Assembly (NCBI RefSeq): GCF_003253995.1
Contig: NZ_QKZL01000005.1
Span: 186,001 to 250,000, forward strand
Source of the DNA: Palleronia aestuarii
Lineage (GTDB): Bacteria; Pseudomonadota; Alphaproteobacteria; Rhodobacterales; Rhodobacteraceae
Length of the DNA: 64,000 bases
Direction: 5' to 3'
Every line of letters begins with the position of its first letter. The first letter of the stretch is position 1. The notes beneath the pieces are model-generated. The model was not told where the DNA came from. It searched no databases and saw nothing but the letters and a program-made list of their open reading frames with translations. Shown here in pieces: positions 1-8,154 of the stretch. The position numbers were made by a program, and so were the translations under genes.

Positions 1-114
1 TCAACCAATCGGAACCATTCCGGCCCCCGCCTTCTTTCCACCCGCGCAATGACCCATGATGCGGGCCGTGTGCCGCCCGATGCGGTTGCGCGACTTGCAG
101 CAGAAGGAGACGTC

Positions 115-714
115 ATGAAGGCTTCGAAGTCCCGCCGTTCCGATCACCCGGTCGATCCGATGTTCCTCGAACGCTGGTCGCCGCGGGCCTTCGCTCCGGA
201 AACCATGCCCAAGGCCGACCTGCTGACCATCCTCGAGGCCGCACGGTGGTCCGCGTCGGCCTTCAACATCCAGCCATGGCGGTTCGTCTGGGCGCGGCGG
301 GAGACGCCCGACTGGGACCGGCTGCTCGGCCTCCTCGTCGAGAAGAACCGCGATTGGGCGAAGAACGCCTCCGCGATCGTGATCGTCCTGTCGGACAGTC
401 TTCGCAGGCGCGAGGGGAAGGAGGACGCGCCCTCGGGCACCCATGCCTTCGATACCGGTCTTGCCGCGGCGAGCCTCGTGTTGCAGGCGCAGGCGCTCGG
501 CTGGTGGGCGCACGGGATGGAGGGGATCGACAAGGCCCGGACGCTCGAGGAGGTGAACGCGCCCGAGGGTTACGAGGTGCAGGTAGCCTTCGCGCTCGGC
601 CGTCGCGGTGAGCCGGACGACCTGCCGGAAAACCTCCGCGAGCGCGAGGCCCCGAGCGACCGCCTCCCCCTCGGGGCGATCGCCTTCGAGGGCCGGATGG
701 CACCCCCGTTCTGA
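115..714 (+). CDS. Nitroreductase family protein
   Basis: A 199-aa nitroreductase-like flavoprotein, expected to bind FMN and use NAD(P)H in the cytoplasm; the substrate is unknown. Visible family marks are SPRAF at residues 22-26, which matches the RxSxRxF entry block, and NIQPW at 51-55, which matches the FMN-binding SxxNxQPW block; GWWAHGM lies in the C-terminal half. The frame is open back to position 49, but the ATG at 115 has a strong ribosome-binding site (AGAAGGAGA) a few bases upstream. It stands alone and converges with the DUF2383 gene, with a GC hairpin between them. Confidence 0.85.
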   Translation: MKASKSRRSDHPVDPMFLERWSPRAFAPETMPKADLLTILEAARWSASAFNIQPWRFVWARRETPDWDRLLGLLVEKNRDWAKNASAIVIVLSDSLRRREGKEDAPSGTHAFDTGLAAASLVLQAQALGWWAHGMEGIDKARTLEEVNAPEGYEVQVAFALGRRGEPDDLPENLREREAPSDRLPLGAIAFEGRMAPPF

Positions 715-771
715 TCTTTCCGACCCTCCGAGAGATCACGTCGAACGGTCGAACGCCGCGCGCGTCATCAT

Positions 772-803
772 CCGCGGGGGCAGGGATCGCCCCGCCCCCG
801 CGG
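772..803. terminator. GC hairpin between convergent genes
   Basis: A perfect 10-bp stem, CCGCGGGGGC (772-781) with GCCCCCGCGG (794-803), and a 12-nt loop. It sits between the stops of two convergent genes (714 and 812), so it can end transcription from both sides. There is no U-tract, so it would be Rho-assisted or only a 3'-end stabiliser. Confidence 0.5.
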
Positions 804-811
804 AGGGGCGA

Positions 812-1234
812 TCAGGCGAGGGCCTCGGCCTCCTTGATGGTCGCATCGACCTTGGCGCGCTGCTCGACGAGGAACTGCCAGCGCGGCGCGCCGTCCGTCG
901 CCTCGATCGCGTCGTCATAGGCCGATTTCAGATATCCGTCGCCGCGGGCGCATTCGGCATAGGTCCCGCCGGGGCCGGAGGAAATCGCGTCGCGGAGCTT
1001 GAAGACGCCGCGATGGAGCGCCGCGGCCGTCGATCCGTCCTCGTCCACCGTGACCCCCTCGGCGGAGAGCGCCTCGTGCAGCGTCTGGTGGAAGCCCTCG
1101 CGCTCCGCGATGCAGCGGTCGACGAAATGTCCCAGATCGTCGTCGCCGAGCTGCTCGCGGGCCTGCCGGTAGCCGTCGCGGCTGTCGATCAGCCGGGTAT
1201 GGAGGGTCTGCAGGGCCTTGTCCTTGTCGCTCAT
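812..1234 (-). CDS. PA2169-family four-helix-bundle protein (DUF2383)
   Basis: A 140-aa, all-helical, charged protein without signal peptide or membrane segment. The pattern (LQTLHTRLIDSRDGYRQA near the N-terminus, CIAEREGF and SYDDAIEA-like segments later) fits the DUF2383/PA2169 family of ferritin-like four-helix proteins, whose role is not established. The ATG at 1234 has AAGGGAG upstream. It is divergent from the flavin oxidoreductase gene, with about 136 bp between the starts that must carry both promoters. Confidence 0.8.
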   Translation of the reverse strand: MSDKDKALQTLHTRLIDSRDGYRQAREQLGDDDLGHFVDRCIAEREGFHQTLHEALSAEGVTVDEDGSTAAALHRGVFKLRDAISSGPGGTYAECARGDGYLKSAYDDAIEATDGAPRWQFLVEQRAKVDATIKEAEALA

Positions 1235-1370
1235 CTCGATGCTCCCTTGATGATGATCGTGTCACGCGCCCAACGGTGAACGCGGCGGGGCGGTCCCGGA
1301 TTTCGATGCGACCTTGCGCCACAAGCGGCATCGGTCAGGATGGCCGCGACCAGCCCTTGGGGGAACCGCC

Positions 1371-3407
1371 ATGCCGCACGACCCGCTTCTCGAACCCTAC
1401 CGCCTGAAACATCTGACGCTCCGAAATCGTCTGATGATCACCTCCCACGAGCCCGCCTATGCCGAGGACGGGATGCCGAAGGAGCGCTACCGTGCCTACC
1501 ACGCGGAACGCGCCCGGGCGGGGATCGCGCTGACGATGACGGCGGGTTCCGCCGCCGTGTCGCGCGACAGCCCGCCCGCCTTCAACAACATCCTCGCCTG
1601 GAAGGACGAGGTGGTGGGCTGGATGCGGGCGCTGGCCGACGAATGCCACGGCCACGGCGCGGCGGTGATGATCCAGCTCACCCATCTGGGCCGTCGCACC
1701 CGCTGGGACCGTGGCGACTGGCTTCCCGTCGTCTCGGCGGGCCACGCGCGGGAGCCCGCCCACCGGGCGTTTCCGAAGGTGGTCGAGGACTGGGACATCG
1801 CCCGCATCGTGGCGGATTACGCGGATGCGGCGGAGCGGATGCGGGATGCGGGTCTCGACGGGATCGAGATCGAATCCTACGGCCATTTCATGGATCAGTT
1901 CTGGTCGCCGCTCACGAACGACCTCCAGACCGAGTATGGCGGATCCCTCGAGAACCGGATGCGCTTCACCTTCGACGTGCTCCGCGCGATCCGCGAGCGG
2001 GTGGGGCCGGACTTCATCGTCGGCATCCGCTATTCGGGTGACGAGGTGCTGGCGGGAGGCCTTACGGCTGAGGACGGGGCGGAGATCACGCGCCGACTCA
2101 AGGCCTCGGGGCTCGTCGATTTCTTCAACCTGATCCGCGGGCACATCACCACCGATGCGGGGCTGACGGACGTGATCCCGGTCCAGGGGATGCGCAGCGC
2201 GCCGCATCTCGACTTCGCGGGAGAGGTGCGTGCCGCGACGGGATTTCCCACCTTCCACGCGGCGAAGATCCAGGACGTGGCCACCGCGCGCCACGCCATC
2301 GCCACCGGCAAGCTCGACATGGTGGGCATGACCCGGGCCCATATCGCCGATCCGCATATCGTGGCGAAGATCCTGCGCGGGGAGGAGGACCGGATCCGGC
2401 CCTGCGTGGGGGCGAATTACTGCCTCGACCGGATCTATCAGGGCGGCGCGGCGCTTTGCCTGCACAACCCCTCCACGGGCCGGGAACTCGAGCAGCCGCA
2501 CGAGATCGCGCCCGCCGCCCAAGCGCGCCGCGTCGTCATCGTGGGCGCGGGGCCCGCGGGGCTCGAGGCGGCGCGGGTCGCCGCGGCGCGGGGCCACGAG
2601 GTGATCGTCTTCGAGGCGGCGAACGAGCCGGGCGGCCAGGTTCGCCTGACCGCGCGGACGCCGCGCCGCCAGGAGGTGATGGGCATCGTCCGCTGGCGGA
2701 TGGAGGAATGCGAGCGGATGGGCGTCACCTTCCGCTTCAACAGCCTTGCCGACGCGGAGGCGGTCCACGCCGAGGCCCCCGACATCGTGATCGTCGCCAC
2801 CGGCGGCCTGCCGCATACGGAGGTTCTCGAGGAGGGGGACGATCTCGTCGTCTCCGCCTGGGACATCCTCTCGGGCGATGCGGTGCCGGGGGAGAACGTG
2901 CTCCTCTACGACGATGCGGGCGATTACGCCGCGCTTCAGGCCGCGGAGCGGATCATCGCGGCAGGCGGACGCGTGGAGATCGTGACCCGCGACCGGACGC
3001 TCTCCCCTGAAGTCATGGCGATGTCGCTCACCCCCGCGATGCGGATGCTGCAGGCGGGCGACGTGACCTTCACGCCCACGTGGCGGCTCGACGCCGTGAG
3101 GCGGGAGGGCAATGCGCTCACGGCCCGGCTCGGCAGCGATTACGGCGCGGCGACGAGGGAGCGCCGGGTCGATCAGGTCGTCGTCAATCACGGCACCCGA
3201 CCGCTCGACGACGTCTATTTCGACCTGCGCCCCGGATCGGTCAATCTCGGGGCGGTCGATTACGAAGCGCTCGTTGCGGGTGCTCCGCAGACGCTCGGCA
3301 CCAACGAGGCGGGGCGCTACCGGCTCTACCGGATCGGGGACGCCGTTGCAGCGCGCAACACCCATGCGGCGATCTACGACGCGCTCCGGATCGTACGGAC
3401 GCTCTGA
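1371..3407 (+). CDS. NADH:flavin oxidoreductase / FAD-dependent demethylase-like protein
   Basis: A 678-aa protein of the two-part Old-Yellow-Enzyme/dienoyl-CoA-reductase architecture. Residues 1-340 form the FMN TIM barrel (EYGGSLENR at 189-197 is the typical barrel motif). A cysteine cluster follows (Cys345, Cys351, Cys363), then a Rossmann FAD/NAD(P) half with GAGPAG at 392-397. Sequence style is closest to DgcA (dimethylglycine) and N-methylproline demethylation proteins, so oxidative demethylation of an N-methyl compound is the best guess, though that is inference. The position of the usual second cluster cysteine is Ala348 (CVGANYC). The start at 1371 has GGGGGAA upstream. It is followed by a gamma-glutamyltransferase-like gene in the same direction. 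Confidence 0.85.
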   Translation: MPHDPLLEPYRLKHLTLRNRLMITSHEPAYAEDGMPKERYRAYHAERARAGIALTMTAGSAAVSRDSPPAFNNILAWKDEVVGWMRALADECHGHGAAVMIQLTHLGRRTRWDRGDWLPVVSAGHAREPAHRAFPKVVEDWDIARIVADYADAAERMRDAGLDGIEIESYGHFMDQFWSPLTNDLQTEYGGSLENRMRFTFDVLRAIRERVGPDFIVGIRYSGDEVLAGGLTAEDGAEITRRLKASGLVDFFNLIRGHITTDAGLTDVIPVQGMRSAPHLDFAGEVRAATGFPTFHAAKIQDVATARHAIATGKLDMVGMTRAHIADPHIVAKILRGEEDRIRPCVGANYCLDRIYQGGAALCLHNPSTGRELEQPHEIAPAAQARRVVIVGAGPAGLEAARVAAARGHEVIVFEAANEPGGQVRLTARTPRRQEVMGIVRWRMEECERMGVTFRFNSLADAEAVHAEAPDIVIVATGGLPHTEVLEEGDDLVVSAWDILSGDAVPGENVLLYDDAGDYAALQAAERIIAAGGRVEIVTRDRTLSPEVMAMSLTPAMRMLQAGDVTFTPTWRLDAVRREGNALTARLGSDYGAATRERRVDQVVVNHGTRPLDDVYFDLRPGSVNLGAVDYEALVAGAPQTLGTNEAGRYRLYRIGDAVAARNTHAAIYDALRIVRTL

Positions 3408-3518
3408 CCCGCCAAGGGGGCTCTGGCCGTTCCGCGACAGTTGCCATAGCATCGGGCGGGATCGCGGCGGCGCGCCACCCGCCGGGATGCACGGCAAGAA
3501 AGCAGTCAGGAGACCCGC

Positions 3519-5093
3519 ATGCACAATTTCTCGACGACGCAGGTGATCCGCAAGATCGTGCGTCAGGGTGCGGGCGGCGTGGTCGCGGCGCAGCACAAGA
3601 TCGCGGCGCGGGCAGGCGCGCGGGTCCTGGCCGAGGGTGGCGACGCGATCGATGCCGCGGTCGCGACCTCCTTCGCCATCGGGATCGTCGAGCCGTGGAT
3701 GAGCGGGCCGATGGGCGGCGGCATGATGAATGTCTGGCGCGCGGGCGCGGAGAAGGCCGAGACGATCCAGTTCGGCATGCGCTCCCCCGCGGGCCTCGAC
3801 CCCGCGGAATATCCGATCGAGCGCGGACGGAAGGCCTCCGACCTCTTTCCCTGGCCGGCGGTGGAAGGCGACCGCAACATCCGCGGCGGCACGGCGGTGG
3901 CGGTGCCGGGCACCGTCGCGGGCATCGCGCTCGCCCACGAGATCTGGGGCACGCGGCCATGGGCGGAACTTCTCGCGCCCGCCATCGAACTCGCCCGCGA
4001 GGGGATGCAGGTCGATTGGTATGCCTCGCTCCTCATCGCGTCGGAAGCCCGCGATCTGGCGCGCGACCCGGACGCCGCGGCGATGTTCCTCGTCGACGGT
4101 CAATGGCCGATCGGGGAGAGCTGGACCGCGCTCTCGGATGCCCGGCTCGACCAGGGCAAGGCGGCGGAGACGCTTGCGCGACTGGCGGAGGCGGGGCCGC
4201 GGGACTTCTACGAGGGCGACATCGCGGCGGCGCTCGTCTCCGACGTGCAGGCCAAGGGCGGCAGCCTCGCCCTCTCCGATCTCGCGGAGTACCGCGCGCG
4301 CCGGGCGCCCTCGCTCGAGCAACCCTATCGCGACGGGCGCGTGATGGCGCCGTCGGGGTTCAGCGCGGGGACCGAGCTCGCACAGGCGCTCGCGCAGATG
4401 GAGGGTGCGTTCACACCGGGCGACGGCCCGGATGCGGAGAGCTATGGCGCCATGGCCGATGCGCTCGACACGGCCTATGCCAGACGACTCGCCGAGGTCG
4501 GCGATACCGGGGAGGACGACCGCACGCCCGCCTGTACGACGAGCTTCAGCATCGTGGACCGGGCGGGCAACATGGTCTCGGTGACGCAGACGCTCCTGTC
4601 GATGTTCGGCGCGCATGTGGTCTCGCCCAGCACCGGGTATCTCCTCAACAACGGCATCATGTGGTTCGACCCCGAGCCCGCCAAGCCGAACTCGCTCGCC
4701 CCCAGCAAGGCATGCCTCATGAACGTCTGCCCGACCCTGGGCGAAGGGCCTGCGGGGCGGTTCGCCATCGGCGCCTCGGGCGGGCGCAAGATCCTGCCCG
4801 CCGTGGCGAACCTCACCTCGTTCTTCCTTGATCACGGCATGGATCTCGAGACGGCCTTCCATCACCCGCGGATCGATGTCAGCGGCTCCGGCCCCATCGT
4901 CGCGGACGAGGCGCTGCCGAAGGAGGTGCTCGACGGGCTCAGGTCACGCAGGGACGTGGTCGAAGCGCCCCGCGGCGTCCACCCTTACGCCTTCGCGGTT
5001 CCAGCGGGTGTCATGCGCAAGGACGGGAGCAATTCCGGCTGCACGGAGATCATGACGCCCTGGGGGGACGCGGTCCACGAGGACGAGGTCTGA
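3519..5093 (+). CDS. Gamma-glutamyltransferase family protein
   Basis: A 524-aa Ntn-hydrolase of the gamma-glutamyltransferase family, normally a self-cleaving enzyme that hydrolyses or transfers gamma-glutamyl groups. The autoprocessing/catalytic threonine is recognisable at about Thr340 in ACTTSFSIVDRAGN, the counterpart of the usual TTHFSVVD block. The oxyanion/glycine region GASGGRKI lies further on. No signal peptide is visible, so unlike the classical periplasmic GGT it is probably cytoplasmic. It lies 111 bp after the flavin oxidoreductase and converges with the amidase gene, suggesting a shared catabolic role. Substrate unknown. Confidence 0.85.
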   Translation: MHNFSTTQVIRKIVRQGAGGVVAAQHKIAARAGARVLAEGGDAIDAAVATSFAIGIVEPWMSGPMGGGMMNVWRAGAEKAETIQFGMRSPAGLDPAEYPIERGRKASDLFPWPAVEGDRNIRGGTAVAVPGTVAGIALAHEIWGTRPWAELLAPAIELAREGMQVDWYASLLIASEARDLARDPDAAAMFLVDGQWPIGESWTALSDARLDQGKAAETLARLAEAGPRDFYEGDIAAALVSDVQAKGGSLALSDLAEYRARRAPSLEQPYRDGRVMAPSGFSAGTELAQALAQMEGAFTPGDGPDAESYGAMADALDTAYARRLAEVGDTGEDDRTPACTTSFSIVDRAGNMVSVTQTLLSMFGAHVVSPSTGYLLNNGIMWFDPEPAKPNSLAPSKACLMNVCPTLGEGPAGRFAIGASGGRKILPAVANLTSFFLDHGMDLETAFHHPRIDVSGSGPIVADEALPKEVLDGLRSRRDVVEAPRGVHPYAFAVPAGVMRKDGSNSGCTEIMTPWGDAVHEDEV

Positions 5094-5139
5094 ACCGACC
5101 CGCTGTAACGGTGGGCGATGCGGGTCGGGGTTCCGCGTC

Positions 5140-6558
5140 TCACATCGGGGAAGTGGGCCAGGGCCGCCGCCCGTCCCACATCGCTTCCCATGACGCGGCC
5201 ATCCGCAGCACGCCCACGTCATCGAAGCGCCGCCCGGCGATCTGCAGCCCCATCGGAACGCCATTGGAATCGTAGCCGCAACAGACGCTTACGGCCGGTT
5301 GTTCGCTCATGTTGTAAGGTACGGTGAAGCCGATCTGGTCATGCGCGCGGGCGACGTCGTTCGAGGGATAGGCCCAGTCGGCGGGAAAGCTCGTATTGGC
5401 GGCCACGGGCGACAGGACGAAGTCGAAGGGATGGGTCGCGGCAACGGTTCTCGTCCGGATCGCCATCGTCGCGCTGTAGGCCTCGAACCCCTGGAGCGCC
5501 GTAAGCTCGCGCGCCGGCGCGACCCATTCGAGAAAGATCGGCAGAACCTTCTCCCGCCGTTCGGGCGTCAGCGCCTCGATGTCGCGGAGCGCGCGGATCC
5601 GCCAGAACCGGTCGAGGGCGTGGAGCATCTCGTCGTCCATCCAGGGATCGAGCGGCTCCACGATCGCGCCCGCCGCCTCGAAGGCCCGCGCCGCGGCGCG
5701 CACGGGCTCTATCACCTGCGGATCGACCGGCAACCCGCAACCGGGATCGAGCTGCAACCCGATGCGCAGACCTGCGAGCGACAGGTTCGGATCGTCCCAG
5801 GCGAGATCGGCCGGGGGTAAATTCATGCTGTCGCGGCCCTCGGGATCGGGGCGGGAGAGGACTGCCATCATCAGCGCGGCGTCGGCGACGCTGCGCGTCA
5901 TCGGCCCGGCGGCACGGCCCATGTAGGGCGGGTCGATGGGGATCCGCCCGAGGCTCGGCTTCAGTCCCACGAGCCCGTTCCAGGCGGCGGGAAAGCGGAC
6001 GGAGCCGCCGATATCGGTCCCGATATGGAGCGGCGCGTAGCAGGCCGCGCCCGCCGCGCCCGCCCCCGCGCTCGATCCGCCGGGGTTCATCGCGGTGTTC
6101 CAGGGGTTGCGGGTGAGGGAATGGAAGCTCGACAGGCCGGAGGACATCGCCCCGTATTCGGGCATCGTCGTCTTGCCGAGGATCACCGCGCCCGCCTCCC
6201 GCATCCTGGCCGCGGGCGGTGCGTCCGCCGGGGCGGGCACGAGCTCGGTCGCGGCGGTACCTAGCGGGACCGGCACGCCCTTCGTCGCCACGTTCTCCTT
6301 GATGGTGCAGGGTACGCCGTCGAGGGTCACGCCGCGGGTGGCGAGCGGCGTGCCCGCCCGCCAGCGCGCCTCCGACGCCTGCGCCATCCGCCGGGCTCCG
6401 TCCGGGTCTAGCATGTAAGTAGCCTTGAGAACCGGCTCGCAGCGCTCGACCTGCGCGAGCGCGGCCTCCGTCACCTCCACGGGCGAGAGGGTCCGCGCCG
6501 CATAGGCCGCGAGAAGCTCCTGCGCCGAAAGGCCGATCAGGTCCGTCGATTGGGGCAT
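5140..6558 (-). CDS. Amidase (amidase-signature family)
   Basis: A 472-aa amidase-signature enzyme that hydrolyses a carboxamide. The Ser-cisSer-Lys triad is visible: Lys87 in CTIKEN, the Ser162/Ser163 pair in PGGSSAGAG, and nucleophile Ser186 in GTDIGGSVR. There is no signal peptide, so it is cytoplasmic. The reading frame extends to 6624, but ATG 6558 starts the conserved protein and has GAAAGA upstream. It follows the M20 deacylase gene on the same strand after 38 bp, so the two are probably co-transcribed and may act in sequence on one substrate. Confidence 0.9.
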   Translation of the reverse strand: MPQSTDLIGLSAQELLAAYAARTLSPVEVTEAALAQVERCEPVLKATYMLDPDGARRMAQASEARWRAGTPLATRGVTLDGVPCTIKENVATKGVPVPLGTAATELVPAPADAPPAARMREAGAVILGKTTMPEYGAMSSGLSSFHSLTRNPWNTAMNPGGSSAGAGAAGAACYAPLHIGTDIGGSVRFPAAWNGLVGLKPSLGRIPIDPPYMGRAAGPMTRSVADAALMMAVLSRPDPEGRDSMNLPPADLAWDDPNLSLAGLRIGLQLDPGCGLPVDPQVIEPVRAAARAFEAAGAIVEPLDPWMDDEMLHALDRFWRIRALRDIEALTPERREKVLPIFLEWVAPARELTALQGFEAYSATMAIRTRTVAATHPFDFVLSPVAANTSFPADWAYPSNDVARAHDQIGFTVPYNMSEQPAVSVCCGYDSNGVPMGLQIAGRRFDDVGVLRMAASWEAMWDGRRPWPTSPM

Positions 6559-6596
6559 GGGATGTCTTTCAGGGGGATGGGGGAACGGCGCGCGGC

Positions 6597-7895
6597 TCAG
6601 TCTGCGACCGGCTCGAGCCCGCACCAGCCGGCGATGAAGAGCGCGATGGCCAGCGTCGTGCGCTCCAGCGAGGCGAGGTCCACGCTCTCGTCGAAACCAT
6701 GGGAGGCGAGGCTCTTCGCGCCGTAGCAGAGCGCCGGGATCCCCTCGAAAAGCGCATGGACGCGCGCGTCGAGATAGGCAGGCATCGCGTGGCTGCCGAG
6801 CGGATAGCCCATCGCCGCCTCGTGCGCGGAGGCGAGCACCGCCTCGGCCTCCGTCCCCTCCGGCTGCTCGTAGCCCTGGGTGAAGAAGCCGTTCCAGGTA
6901 AGGCGCGGGGGGTTGTTCGCGAGGAAGGTGTCGGACGCGGCGAATTCGGAGAGTTGACGCTCGATCTCAGCGGCCCGTTCCTCCGCGCTCCAGCCCGGCA
7001 GGATCGAGACGCGGAAATCGACCGCCGCCCGCGCGGGAACGGAGGAGGCCCATTCGCCGCCCTCGATCTTGCCCACGTTGAGATTGAGCGGATGCTCCAT
7101 GGCGCCGAAATGGGGATCTGAAGCCGCCTCCTCGTTCCAGCGCGTCTCGACCTCGCGGAGCGCGCCGATGACCCGGATCGCGGCGTCGATCGCATTGGCG
7201 CCGGTGCCCATGTGGCTCACGTGGACCGGCACGCCCTCGAGCTCGACGCGGAACCACAGGACGCCTGTATTCGCGCGTACGAGGCTCTCGCCCGTGGGCT
7301 CCGGAATGAGCGCAGCCTCTGCGCGGTAGCCCCTGAGATGGGCCATCATGGCGCCGTTGCCGGTGCTCTCCTCCTCGACGACCGAGGCGAGATAGACGGT
7401 CGCGGCGGGTTGCCAGCCGGCACGGCGCAGCGCGTCGAGCGCCGCGATTGCGCAGACGAGGCCGGATTTCATGTCGCCTGCACCCCGGCCGTACATGCGC
7501 CCGTCCCTGATCGTCGCGGAGTAGGGCGGATGGGTCCACATGTGCTCCGGCCCGGTGGGCACGACATCGACATGGCCCTGCAGGAAGAGCGAATGCCCGG
7601 TTTCCTCGCGCGGATGGTGGATGCCCACGACGATCGGCGCGTCGGAATGGGTCGCGCTGATCCGGCCCGCCCCGGGATGTGCCTCGAGAGCGGCGCGGTC
7701 CATCTCGAAGCGGTCCATCTTCAGGCCGCGGTCGCGGAGCGCGGCGAAGACGATATCCTGCATCGCGTGTTCGGCTCCCCGCTGCGAGGGGCATCCGACG
7801 AACTCCGCCGTGAGATCGAGCTGCGCGGCAAACCCGTCGGCGACGCTCTGGCGCAGCGTCTCGTGGAGGGCGGGATCGACGGAGGGGGTGGGCAT
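6597..7895 (-). CDS. ArgE/DapE-type M20 deacylase
   Basis: A 432-aa zinc-dependent M20 hydrolase of the acetylornithine deacetylase/succinyl-diaminopimelate desuccinylase group. Metal and catalytic residues are present: His108 and Asp110 in QGHVDVV, Asp141 in GAGDMKSG, and the acidic pair at 174-175 in VVEEES. The frame runs to 8060 but ATG 7895, preceded by AGAAAGG, starts the domain. It leads a minus-strand pair with the amidase and is divergent from the oligopeptide ABC transporter, which may supply its substrate. The substrate is not deducible. Confidence 0.88.
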   Translation of the reverse strand: MPTPSVDPALHETLRQSVADGFAAQLDLTAEFVGCPSQRGAEHAMQDIVFAALRDRGLKMDRFEMDRAALEAHPGAGRISATHSDAPIVVGIHHPREETGHSLFLQGHVDVVPTGPEHMWTHPPYSATIRDGRMYGRGAGDMKSGLVCAIAALDALRRAGWQPAATVYLASVVEEESTGNGAMMAHLRGYRAEAALIPEPTGESLVRANTGVLWFRVELEGVPVHVSHMGTGANAIDAAIRVIGALREVETRWNEEAASDPHFGAMEHPLNLNVGKIEGGEWASSVPARAAVDFRVSILPGWSAEERAAEIERQLSEFAASDTFLANNPPRLTWNGFFTQGYEQPEGTEAEAVLASAHEAAMGYPLGSHAMPAYLDARVHALFEGIPALCYGAKSLASHGFDESVDLASLERTTLAIALFIAGWCGLEPVAD

Positions 7896-8040
7896 GGGCA
7901 ACCTTTCTGGCCGGGATCGCATTCTCGGCGAAAGTGTCGCGGCGATGGTGGTGGTCCGCAACCCCGGGGCAGTGGCTTCGATTATTCCCGCATCGTATCG
8001 GTTGCCGGGAGATGAAAAACTGTGCGATGCATTTGACGTG

Positions 8041-8055
8041 GGCACAAACTGTGCC
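8041..8055. promoter_or_regulatory. Dyad in divergent promoter region (candidate operator)
   Basis: GGCACA-aac-TGTGCC is a perfect 6-bp inverted repeat in the 259-bp gap between the divergent M20 deacylase and transporter genes. The half AAACTGTGC also occurs 29 bp upstream at 8017-8025. Position and symmetry suit a repressor or activator controlling both units; no regulator gene lies next to it. Confidence 0.35.
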
Positions 8056-8154
8056 TTCACTGTTCACGTCGGCGGCGATTTGATCGACGCTCCGACCAAC
8101 GCCGGGCCGCTCGAAGGCGGCCTTTAAAGACGTCAGGAAACGAGGGACGCAGTG

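Noticed and set aside
1335-4865. 1176-codon open frame antisense to the flavin oxidoreductase and GGT-like genes
   Set aside because: A GC-rich shadow: composition is Arg/His/Gly/Pro-heavy, no domain is visible, and both plus-strand genes are clearly real. Many other long antisense frames in the window were dropped for the same reason.
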